A program made the translations under genes and the position numbers. The notes under the pieces are model-generated. The model was not told the origin of the DNA and searched no databases. It saw nothing but the letters and a program-made list of their open reading frames with translations. Of a stretch of DNA of 64,000 nt, positions 28,601 through 38,205 are shown piece by piece (within the stretch, counting starts at the first letter, position 1; each line of letters begins with the position of its first letter). Source of the stretch: Niebla homalea. Its lineage: Eukaryota; Ascomycota; Lecanoromycetes; Lecanorales; Ramalinaceae. The stretch spans positions 1,054,001 to 1,118,000 of the forward strand of contig JAHGAU010000006.1 of NCBI GenBank assembly GCA_019925105.1. Reading direction: 5' to 3'.

Positions 28601-31452
28601 AAAAAAACTTAAAAAAAAAAAAAGGAAAAAATTATCCGGAAGGTTAAGTAAATATACTTCCGGGTTATAATATATAACTTAGCGGTTTTTTTTTATAATA
28701 TTTAAAAGCTAATAAAATATAATAAAGAACAGAGTAGGAAACCCAAATTTATCCTTAAATTTTTACCCTTAAAAAGATTAAACGGTACGGTAATAAATAC
28801 CTTTAACGGTAAAATTAAGGTTCTTAGAAAAACGTTTTTTCCCCCGTTATTAAAAGTTAATTTAATAAATATTAACGATATAGTATATTTTAAATTAATA
28901 ATAATAAGTAAAGTAATAACCCAGAAAATAATAATTAAAGCGATTAATAAGTTAAAAAAGGATAAAGCCCCCGGACTTAATAATATATTAAATAAGTTCT
29001 TATTTATAGTAGCGTTATTATTCAGAAAGGTTTTTATTTATTTATTTTAAGCTTATTTTAATATAGGATATTACCCTTATAAATTTAAGGAAATTAAGAC
29101 GATTATCTTTAAGAAGCCGGTTAAGTTAAATTACTTAAAGGTAAAATCGTATAAACCTATAATATTCCTTTATACGTTAAAAAAGGCTTTAAAGATAATA
29201 ATTATGAAGATCTTAAATAATTACGTAAAAAGGTATAGGTTACTCCCCGATTAATAAATAAAAATAAAAAGAGGACGGTCAACAGAAATAACTCTTAAAG
29301 GCTTAATCGATAACGTATATATAATATAAAATTATAAAAAGAAATACGTTATAAATCTTTTTCCTTAAATATTATAAGGGCGTTTAATAAGGTAAATTAT
29401 TAAAGGTTACTATATAATTTACGGAAAAAAAGGGTTTTATCTTTCTTCGTAAATTAAATAGAGAATTTCTTAAATAATTAAACAACGTTAATTAACCTAG
29501 GATAAAAGATAAGTATAATAAAGCCCGCGATAATAGGGATTCCTTAGGGGTTATTTATCTCTTTAATCTTATTTTTATTCTTTAATAATCCGTTTATTAA
29601 GGACTTAATAAAGTTAAAATAAAAGATTTAAATAAAGGGCTTTATTAATAATATTTACCTCTTAACTTATAATACGTCCATTTATATAAATTATTTAAAA
29701 CTAAAATAAACTTATAAAGTTTACTTACGATAAATAAAAATATATAAGGCTTAGTTCGCCCCGTATAAGTATAAGCTTATTTATATAATAAAGAGCTTAA
29801 AGTTATATAATATAATAATTATAGTGGATTTAAGTAATATAATAATAAAACCGGAAGTTAATATTAAAATACTCGGTTTATAAATCGATAAAAAACTAGA
29901 TTAAAAGGACTATATAAAAAAGGTTTAAAAGAAAATAATTTTATAGGAAAAAAACCTTATCTACTTTATAACGTCGATATAAAGAGTTACCTTATAAAAG
30001 GTTAAAACCGTTTACCAGGCAGTTATAAAGCTTATAATAACGTACGTAATAATTATTTAATATGTACCTAAAAGTATATTTAAATATAGGAAAAAACCCG
30101 TCCGGCAATTATAAAAGGTTTAAAACCGATACTTAAAAATAATAAATAAAATATATAAAACGACTTTCGTCCCGGTATTAGAATCCGAAGTCTTTATATT
30201 ATTAATAAAGCTAGCCTTAAATTAAATAATCGCTTAAGTAAAACTTAAAAAAGGTATAAACTTAATTATATTAATAAAAAACGAATATATTTATTAAAAC
30301 TATAAGAAACCTTAAATAAAAAAGCGTAGAAAAGCAGTACCTACCCCCCACGGAAGTTAAATTAAAGTAAATTAAAAAAAGGTCGATTTAACTTACGTTT
30401 AAAAAGTTAACATAAAAATATATAAACTTTTACTTAAAGTAAAAATGACGGAAAAAAAGAAAGCTATAAAAGCGAAGTTAACGGCGATTACTTTATAGAT
30501 TATAAGGAGGTAAATAAAACGTTAACGTAAATATAAAGAATTAATCCCTTAAGGGCGACGGTACCCGGTATTAAATAATAATAAGGTTATTAATAAGTAT
30601 TTCCGGCGTTACGGGATTATAAGGAAAGGTAATAGCGTATTAATAATTTAACTCCGGATAAATAAAAACGGCTTAATTTATTTCCTTTTTATTATATATA
30701 CCGGTAATCGGATTAACGTTAATTATAAATATAAGTAATGAAAGTAAGACGCTATATACGTATTAATCTCTTATTTACTATTTAAGGAGCTTAAACCGGG
30801 ACTAATTAAAAGGGTAAAGACCAATAATTATCGTTAAATACTTATTAATAAAAAGGGTATTAAGGCGGCCGTTAAATTTATAATAATTACGGGCTTATTA
30901 CTATAGTTTAACTTAATTAAGGAAATAAAGGAAGTAATTAAAGACTTAATTAAAAAACCTCGTTACCGACCCGGGGGTAAAAAATAACGGCGGGAAAACT
31001 ATACTTAATAAAGGGTTAAGGGGGCTATAAATACCGGGGCGGCGTAAGAAATAATATTATATCGGTTAATAAAGTTATATAAATAAGGTAATAATAGTAT
31101 ATATATTAATAAAGATATTTAATAATATAATTAAAATTCTAAAATTTTAATATTAAATAAACCCGTAAAGTAACGGAAAAGTAATAAATTTAAAGGTAAC
31201 TTTTAAATAAATTTAGTCGTAATATTATAGGTTTTCTTAAAAAAGGTATATGAATAAATTCTTATTCTTTAAACGGCCGTAAATATTCTTAGCCCTTAAA
31301 ACGTAAATAAAAGCTAGGTAAATACCGGTTTTTATTCCTGACGTTATGGATATCGGGTTTTTTGCGGTTATTAATAAGGCTAAATGGCCGAGTATTAAGG
31401 AACGCCGGAATTAACTTAATTAGATCCGTAGTATAAATCAATCAATCAATCA
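25688..31452 (+). mobile_element. Tad1-like LINE, full length, nested, RIP-inactivated
   Basis: The start is at 25,697 (ATGGCGACGAACAACGGGAC) and the end is an (ATCA)n tail near 31,436-31,452. A 13-bp direct repeat, AAAAATATTATAT, flanks it at 25,675-25,687 and 31,452-31,464, the target duplication of LINE insertion. ORF1 begins MATNNGTPEVRNDARVH. ORF2 remnants include the endonuclease box DFNLYY (canonical GDFNLHH, near 28,010-28,040). Reverse-transcriptase boxes are GIPQGLFISLILFLFF (near 29,540-29,590) and FINNIYLLTY (near 29,640-29,670), where the family has F.DD. Many stops interrupt both frames, so the copy is dead. Confidence 0.8.
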
Positions 31453-31869
31453 AAAATATTATATTAAAAAGGATATTTCCGCTTTATAACTTACGTACGG
31501 CGATAATTTATTCCGTTAATAATTTTCTTATTACTTTAAACGATTTTATAAGTTATAAAAAATTTATTTTTATAATAATATTCCTTTTTTCTTTTATTAA
31601 TAAATAAATCGTTACCATTTTTATTTTCTTTAACGCCGCCGTTTTCTTTTTAACTTATATTATTTCCTTTTTAATTATTACGTACTTTTTTTTATGGTTT
31701 TTATTTTTAAGTTTCTTTTATTTAATAAGTTTTCGTTATTGTTTTTTTACTTTATATATTTACTTTTTAATATTTATTTTTACCCTTTATTAATATATTT
31801 ATTATTACTTTTTAAGCTTCCTTCAAATACCTTAATTCTTTTAATTTTCCTTTTATTTTTTTATAGAAG

Positions 31870-32120
31870 TAGAAAAGATGAGAAGCAATGAAAGAGTAAA
31901 AGTGATAGAATAGCATAAAGCAATGGAGTACAACTGAAGATAGGCCGTAGCCCCTATACAAGTTAATAAGGTATAGATTGCTTACTATAATAATTCGTTA
32001 TACCCTTCCTTTTCCAAGTATATACGAGTTGATTCTACCCTTAATCAGCCCTTTTAATGTTTCTATCCCTTCATACACCTATCCGCAAGTTTGGTGTCTT
32101 CCATGCTCTCTTCCTTTCCA
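31870..32120. mobile_element. Solo LTR-like element, copy 2 of 2
   Basis: A 251-bp insertion inside LINE ORF1. It is flanked by GAAG on both sides (31,866-31,869 and 32,121-32,124), or AGAAG if the terminal A is shared. It begins TAGAAAAGATG and ends CTTTCCA, so the expected TG...CA termini appear as TA...CA after one RIP-type change. Its last 185 bp match 20,966-21,150. It carries many CpA/TpG sites, so it is younger or better protected than the LINE around it. Confidence 0.6.
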
Positions 32121-32830
32121 GAAGTCTTTTATTTTTTATAATTTTATTTATAATATCGGTTAAATTTTTCACGTAATAATTATTTATTTTATTATAAGTA
32201 GTTTATTTAAAATTCTTCTTACCTTTTTTCTTATTTTAATTCCTTTATACGTTTAACGTATTATTTTTTTTACTTTTTATTTTTAATTATTTATAAGTTC
32301 ATTATTTTTATTATTTCCGTTTTTATTTTATATATTTTTAACTTATTAACTTTATATTTATTTTATATATATTTATCGCTTTTCCCTCCCGTTACCGTTG
32401 CCACTTTAACCTTTTTAACGCTTTTTTTATTTACTAGTTTTTTACGCGTTTTATATATCTTTTTACGTATATTTTATTAACTATAATTCTTTTATTTAGT
32501 TTAACGGCCGTTTATCGCGTTATTGTTATATTATTTATATAATTTCCCGTTACTTTTATTAATATAGATTACTTACCTATATACTCCCTTATTTTTATTT
32601 ATTATATTATTAATATTTATCATAATTAAGATATTAACTTTATTATTACTTAAGCTATACGTATACGTATCGTTTTGGACCTCTGGGGTCCCTTTATTCG
32701 TCGCCATTCTTCACCGAATTATTTTATATAAGATAACAAAAATAAAAACAATAAAAAAATATATTCTTAATATTTAAAATGGTAAGGATTCGGGGTTTTA
32801 TCTTTATTTATATTTAATTTTGGATTTATG

Positions 32831-32998
32831 TGACGGACAAGATGCGCATGGTGCGCATAGGACATAATGTTATCCTTGGAACAGGACAATTATATATACG
32901 TATAGGACAGACTCTAAACAGCCCGTTTGTCCTAAGGGACCAACAATCATGATACATACCACACTAATTACCAATACACACATTGCGTCCATTATATT
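32831..32998. mobile_element. Possible solo LTR (TGTGACGGACAAG...)
   Basis: A moderately GC-rich island rich in CpA and TpG within RIP-degraded DNA. It opens TGTGACGGACAAGATGCGCA and contains GCATAGGACATAATGTTATCC. A related string (GCATAGG...AGTGTTATCC) occurs in the LTR-like element at 24,532-24,743 on the minus strand. The ends are not defined and no target duplication was found. Confidence 0.35.
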
Positions 32999-33258
32999 TT
33001 ATATTCTTTAATTTCTTTAAAAAGGATTTAAGTTATCTTTTCTTTATAGTATTTTATGTATATTTAATTACCGTTAATTAAGAAGACTTATTGATTTTTT
33101 AATTCTTATCTTAATATATATTATAAGACTTATTAATTCCGGTAAAAATTAAAGTTCCCGGGGTTTATTTAAAAATAATTACGTTTATATATAGCTATAA
33201 AAAAAGTTAATAGTTATTCCTCATAATAAAGGCTGTATTTAAAATAAGATTATAAGGG

Positions 33259-33338
33259 TATATATTAATTAAAAAAATAATTATAAAGAATAAAAGTATA
33301 AGCATTAATTAAGAAGGTTTTTTATTAATATACGTTAA
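33259..33338. repeat. 80-bp repeat module, copy 1
   Basis: Closely matches 34,237-34,315 in the same orientation. Both end TTTATTAATATACGTTAA. Origin unknown. Confidence 0.5.
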
Positions 33339-33761
33339 ACTATATCTGCAAATTATAAACCAGCATATAAGCACTCCGAGTGTAAGCAAGTAGATTAAGC
33401 AGGTTAAGTTTATATCCCCCCTCGCTAGGCCTTTAAGCGCTCGCGAGTATCCGGCTTATTTATAAGTTTCTGGGATTCTCGTAAGTTTTTATTTTTTTTT
33501 TAACTTATGGATTTTTCAATTAAATTACCCTTTTTAATTACCCCCCCTTAAGGATAAATTAATAGCTACTAGGGTAACTTTTAGCTAAAAAAAAACCGAA
33601 TCTATAATTAATTTTAAAAAACATTGAATATTAAGGCTTATAGGGGGGGTAACGGTAATACCCGTTATTAAGAAAGCTTAAATAAAAAAATTTATAAAAA
33701 ATAAAAACTATTATTTTACCGTTTTAAACCTTTTTATTTTAAACTTTTTTTTATTCGCTTA

Positions 33762-33821
33762 AGACCGCTCGGAGCGCTCGTGAGTTTTCCGGGATTCTCG
33801 TAAATGATTTACGAGCGGTCT
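33762..33821. repeat. Inverted repeat AGACCGCTCG/CGAGCGGTCT
   Basis: Perfect 10-nt arms flank a second, inner palindrome (CTCGTAAATGATTTACGAG, near 33,797-33,815). Transcribed, it would fold as a nested hairpin. Related words (GCGCTCGCGAGT, GGGATTCTCGTAA) recur near 33,430-33,485. It may be the end of a small DNA transposon; no partner was found. Confidence 0.4.
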
Positions 33822-33982
33822 GTCAGGGAACCATCACTTGCTCATAGCATACAGCTGTGTGCATGCGGCTTTAGGGCTTAGCGTTTCGCTTATTCTGGAC
33901 ACTTTACCTTATTGGGTAAAGCGTCCTATACACTCTACATAATGTCTGCAATCCCTTTATATGCTATACCTACATAGTTAGA

Positions 33983-34037
33983 ATTCACTCATGTTCAGAA
34001 CCACCTTACCTGAGCCCCTGATACGGTCTGAGTGAAT
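33983..34037. repeat. Inverted repeat ATTCACTCA/TGAGTGAAT
   Basis: Nine-nt perfect arms enclose about 37 nt of non-RIP-like sequence. Immediately to the right is a run of 19 T (34,045-34,063), which reads as poly(A) on the minus strand. Function unknown. Confidence 0.4.
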
Positions 34038-34102
34038 AACCCCCTTTTTTTTTTTTTTTTTTTGGCTACTCGCTCTAAGCAGGTCGCAGATTTGCTGATA
34101 TA

Positions 34103-34441
34103 CCTTACCCTTTATAGTTAATAACCGGGATAGACGACCCGAGTATCTTACTTATATATTGCCACCGTAATACTTATGGTCCATTTACCAGGTGCACCAC
34201 CCAGTAGCCCTTATGAGCCAGCATGCTTATAACAATATATATTGATTAAAAGAATAACTATAAAAAGTAAAAGTATAAATATTAATTAAAAAAACCTTTT
34301 ATTAATATACGTTAAGCCGCCTTACCTTTTATAGTTAATAACCGTAATAAACAACCCGAATGGCTCGCTTATGTATTATTACCCCAATACTTATAGTCCA
34401 TCCACCAGGTATAGCACGTAGTAGCCCTTATGAGCCAGCAT
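34103..34441. repeat. Alternating repeat array (122-bp and 80-bp modules)
   Basis: A 122-bp module at 34,103-34,224 recurs at 34,320-34,441. Both copies start with CTTTATAGTTAATAACCG-like sequence and end TATGAGCCAGCAT. The 80-bp module (34,237-34,315) sits between them, giving the order Y-X-Y. Divergence between copies is mostly C/T and G/A, consistent with light RIP. Confidence 0.55.
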
Positions 34442-34551
34442 CCTAATAATAGAAAACAGGGGTACTTGGAATCGATAAGGGCATTTTTTTTAACTCTATA
34501 TTATTAAAGAATCACTTATTATACCTTTGAAAAAAGGATATAAAAGGCTTT

Positions 34552-34951
34552 ACCCCCTAACCGGACAGATCACCTAACCGGATACGTTCAACCCGATATG
34601 GAATATTTTTTAATGTTTTTAATTTCTTAAGCTTTAATTTACCTTTTATATCCTTATTAATTTAATAAGGTGCTAAAGGGCTGGGTAAGGGGCTTGGTAA
34701 AGGGTTTAATAAAGGGTTTGGCGAGGGCCTTAATAAGATGTTTTAATAAGGGCCCTACTTAATAAAGGGCTTAATAAAGACCTAATAAAGGGCCTACTTA
34801 AGGGTAAGGGTGAGGGTAAGAGTATCCAAATCTTATTAAGTAACGGTCTATAAAGTATTATTAATAGGATACCAAAAAAATGGAAAACATTAAGAATTTA
34901 TCCAAATCTGGTTTAGCGTGTCCGGTTAGCTGATCTGTCCGGTTAGGGGGT
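34552..34951. mobile_element. 400-bp MITE-like element with about 75-bp inverted termini
   Basis: The left end reads ACCCCCTAACCGGACAGATC and the right end is its inverted complement. Similarity extends about 75 bp inward at roughly 80%, including a shared TCTTAATGTTTT-like block. The middle (34,672-34,815) is a purine-rich degenerate repeat built on AATAAAGGGC. There is no coding capacity. The length and TIRs suggest a non-autonomous DNA transposon. Flanking bases (TTT left, CAA right) do not give a clear target duplication. Confidence 0.55.
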
Positions 34952-34959
34952 CAACCCTT

Positions 34960-35040
34960 CTACGTGCAGGGAATCTGGGGGTGTACATGCAGGGAGACTG
35001 GGGGCATATATGTATATCGCGGGGGTATACGTGTATATGA
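34960..35040. repeat. Small minisatellite, about 23-bp units
   Basis: Three to four imperfect units, each starting near TAC[GA]TG and carrying a GGGGG run (TACGTGCAGGGAATCTGGGG, TACATGCAGGGAGACTGGGG, then more degenerate). It lies exactly at the transition from AT-rich to normal DNA. Confidence 0.5.
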
Positions 35041-35359
35041 TCTCTTCATAAATGCCCTTTGGCCTCGGACGTCATGTAATGTACGTTAAAGCCCAGAAGG
35101 ATCTCGTGCGCGAGTACCTAAAAGTCATGGATAGACTTATGATTCCGTCACTGAAGGAGAAACGGCGGTCGAGGCATGACATAGAGAGTGATTTGTTACG
35201 GATGATTATAATAAACGAATCGTGGGGGAACACTTCCGGTGGACGCCTCATAATACAATGAATTTTAGATGGCGTTTTCATTGAAGGGGCGCCCCAAACA
35301 ACGAGGATGAAGACTACTGAGCTTGTCTCGTTAAAGAATTACAAACCACGTCCAATTTT

Positions 35360-37704
35360 TCAGTCGTCGTCAAAGATCTGATAAGTGTTCTGGAGGATGG
35401 TGTCGATGACTCGCACCTGCCAACCGGCATCTGCTACATTTGGACCGGCGCCCATAAGGGTTGGGCTATGAGTATGTGTCAGCCAGAACAAGATGAGTAT
35501 TCCGGAGGATTTCGTACCCAAATATGATTGCTAGATTACCCGCGTTCATTCTATTCGCTGCCGAATGCTCTTGGACGCGATTAAGATGCTGATTGGGTCA
35601 GCTGACTTTGCAAAGGAAGAATGATAGGGTGGACATACCAGTGTCAAAGTCCGTAGAGTTGCATAGTTAGGATCTGGCAAGGCGTTGATCGTTGCATGCA
35701 TTGAGTCTCGGCGCATGATATCGTCATCAATGCCTATAATAGTCAGCGAAGAGTTACATGGGAGGAGATAGTGTGTTTTACGGGCGGCTTCGATAAAGCC
35801 CTGATAATGCTCTCGAGTCAACAACGGGTCCGGTAATTCTCTAAAGAACTGCTTGAGTAGACCAGCAACGCTGTTGACGTCGTGATAAAAAGCCTCAGGG
35901 TTGCGGAAGTCTACTTGATTTGAGTCTGCCTTATGTCAGTGTGTGACGACTTTAGAGCATGGTCTAGCCCACCGTTGTCAAAAATGCCCTTCAATTTGCT
36001 CACATGAGCGGTAGATCCAGAGAGCCGGTAGATGCCTTCCACTTCCAGGCCAAACAGATCAACGGCCTGGACGCATTGGTACACGACCAGAGGAATAGCA
36101 GAGCCGTCACGCTTGAGGAGATCATCAAGTGATACACCAAAGACAGGTCGGAGTGCCGGTAAGCTGGTATTAGACGCATTGTTCTGTATGGCGCCCAAAG
36201 GAGCTGGCGGTTGTACGTAGGAAGGGGCAGCTTGCAGCGATGCATTCTCGATCGGTCTGTTCGATCCTGAGCTTGCCAACACGTGGGGTTTTGGTGAGCT
36301 GGCAGGTCCATTCTGGGCCATCGGTGGGGCTGCCATTGGAGCACCCGTGGTGGAGTCTTCGATCCCTGACTGCTGATGCTGTCCTTGGCCGAGTGAGGAG
36401 GCTGGCTGAACACCGCCAGTCATCTGGCCCGGTGGCAAAGGCTGAGAACGACTGTTTATGGAGGATGGCAGGGGCTGATTTGCATTATTGAAAGTCTGCT
36501 AGATTTTAGTCTTCGCTGCCAACGCTTTGCAGGGGCCCACTGACCGGATGGCGTTCGTATTGGATATCATTTGCATTGCTAACCTTGGGTGCGAAGCTTG
36601 CCAAATACGAGCTGAGATCCCGGGTGTTGTCTATCTGTGAGACAACATCACGAAGACTGCGTGATGTCTGAGCACTCTCTTGGCCTGGAAGAGGGCTTAC
36701 ACAAATGCCGTTCCCCAACAGCAGCCTCTCGTTATAAGATGCTGCAAATCATCAGTAGCTTGAACTCGTGTCAAAGGAATCGCCAATCTGCATACCAAAT
36801 TTCTGAAGCTGCAGGGTGAGACCAGAGTCACATTCATGGACAAGTTCTTGCACTGCTCGAATAGCCTGTGGGCGGAGTGTACTGACCAGCTCCTGTCGCT
36901 GGTTCTTGGCGGTTTGAACCCTGGATTGATAATCTGAGTCTGCCTGCTGGACTTTTCGTTGCAAGTCCTCTTCATGCTGGGCGGCTGATTTGGGCCCTTT
37001 CAATCCAAAGACTCGCCCACTGCCCTTGTCACCCGTACGCACTCGATCGTAGTCCTCCGCCAACGAATTGTATTTCGCCTTCGCTTTTTCCATCAGCGCC
37101 TCCGAATCCTGAACCCTCTTCTCGGCGGCGAGACCGTTCTGCTTCCATAGCTTCCGCCCTCGCTCCATGTTGCTGGCCAAATCCTGTAAATCCTCATGCA
37201 TCTGATGGAGCGACAGGGCGAAGTGAACGCCATTTTCAGCCATGCGATCATGTATGTGAATGACCTCATTGTAATTTTGAGCATACGAGCCTTGCCGGTT
37301 CTCAGGTCGCCGCGCCGATTCATGGCTGCCCCTGCAGAGTTTCTTGAGTCCTTGAGCCTGTTCCTCTTCAAGTGTAGATCTTTTCTTCAAGAACGTCGCA
37401 AACTCTCGAGCAGAGGCAATGCTCTGTTTCAGACGGATGAGTAGCGTGTTGACCCCTATCTACACGAATGGTCAACGTTGCCTGTTACAAGATGGGATGG
37501 CATTCTTCGGCTCACATCCGACTGCAGGACGCTGCTGACAGCGGGTGAGGCATCATCTGCATCTGTGAGTGTTTGCGCATTTGTAGAATCTAGACCGGAG
37601 CCATGTTGAGGGGAGCTTGCGAGCTCGATTGGGTCAGAGGCCTTGGGCAAGTTCGCCGTATGAAGCTCCGATGATGACCTGTCAGGCGACTCTGAATTCT
37701 GCAT
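35360..37704 (-). CDS. rgd1: Rho GTPase-activating protein with F-BAR domain (Rgd1)
   Basis: Rgd1 inactivates Rho-type GTPases at the membrane and links actin and cell-wall signalling. Eight exons: 37704-37516, 37459-36796, 36741-36545, 36498-35973, 35925-35782, 35733-35639, 35588-35518, 35465-35360. This gives 663 aa, close to yeast Rgd1. Residues about 64-300 form the F-BAR domain (GVNTLLIRLKQSIASAREFA, then KKRSTLEEEQAQGLKKLCR). A Gln/Pro/Ser-rich linker follows, then RhoGAP from about 464 with the catalytic arginine in EGIYRLSGS (about 508) and NRMNAGNLAIIFG, ending IDTILQNTYQIFDDD. All introns have GT-AG ends and several contain CTGAC branch sites. An upstream in-frame ATG at 37,797 would add 31 residues that look unlike the family. 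The stop is about 320 bp from the AT-rich block. Confidence 0.9.
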
Positions 37705-38205
37705 GACGGACCGGGCAATGCTCCCCAATGGTGTGTATACGACTTCAAGTGGCTTTTTGAAAGAAGTGCACTCTGCTCTGCAATTTTTTAGGTTCAAAAA
37801 TGGGCAGGCTCAGGTACGGTGGGGGCGGATATGTTAGAACTAATGATAGATTGAACGATTTGATAGATTATGTTCGGGATTTTCATACAAATCAACCTCA
37901 TTTGAGCCATATCGAAAAGGCTCTCATTGACAACATCCTGTCTGATTGGTTTCTGTCACCAATCATTGGGAGCGCGTGCTCTTCAACTCTTCTTCGTAAC
38001 GCTGACATAACTCGTTCCACACAAGGTTTACAGCTCCCACTGTTGAACGCAGCCCCAATGCGGGCTGGTCATATCATTACAAGGTGTATAGAACCAAATA
38101 CTGCTTTCTGCGACTAGTCTATAAAAAAGGGTATCGCGTTGAGTCTCGTAGCATCGTCATTCGTAAAGATTCAATCTCCTCAACCCCAACGCAACGCTAT
38201 TCTTG
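37705..38205. other. Intergenic, rgd1 promoter side
   Basis: About 500 bp between the rgd1 start and the srb8 stop; both genes are on the minus strand. It must hold the rgd1 promoter and the srb8 3' end. I see no clear further motif or gene. Confidence 0.5.

Larger units (their letters stand above)
24030..32707 (-). mobile_element. LINE copy with internal deletion, hosting nested insertions
   Basis: The minus-strand start is at 32,707 (ATGGCGACGAATAAAGGGAC) and the (ATCA)n tail is at 24,030. LINE sequence runs 32,707-31,465, continues at 25,687-24,744, and ends with a tail piece at 24,531-24,030. The gaps hold a complete opposite-strand LINE (25,688-31,451) and two LTR-like insertions (31,870-32,120 and 24,532-24,743). 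Compared with the copy at 852-6,677, the part equivalent to roughly 1,350-4,727, most of ORF2, is missing at the 24.5-kb junction. The tail piece is unusually well preserved. Confidence 0.65.

Noticed and set aside
31694..32163. Open stretches of 60-65 codons in the AT-rich block
   Set aside because: They run across a decayed LINE and an LTR-like insertion and encode low-complexity Phe/Leu/Ile sequence.
34552..34572. CCCTAA-like ends as telomere repeat
   Set aside because: Single occurrences inside an inverted-terminal element, with no tandem CCCTAA run.
1..34950. AT-rich half as a mitochondrial genome insertion
   Set aside because: No mitochondrial gene, rRNA or tRNA block is visible. Recognisable content is LINE and LTR protein remnants, and the CpA/TpG loss fits RIP.
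35052..35281. Two overlapping open stretches of 69 codons next to rgd1, on opposite strands
   Set aside because: No family resemblance, mutual overlap, and position in the 3' flank of rgd1 make chance the best explanation.
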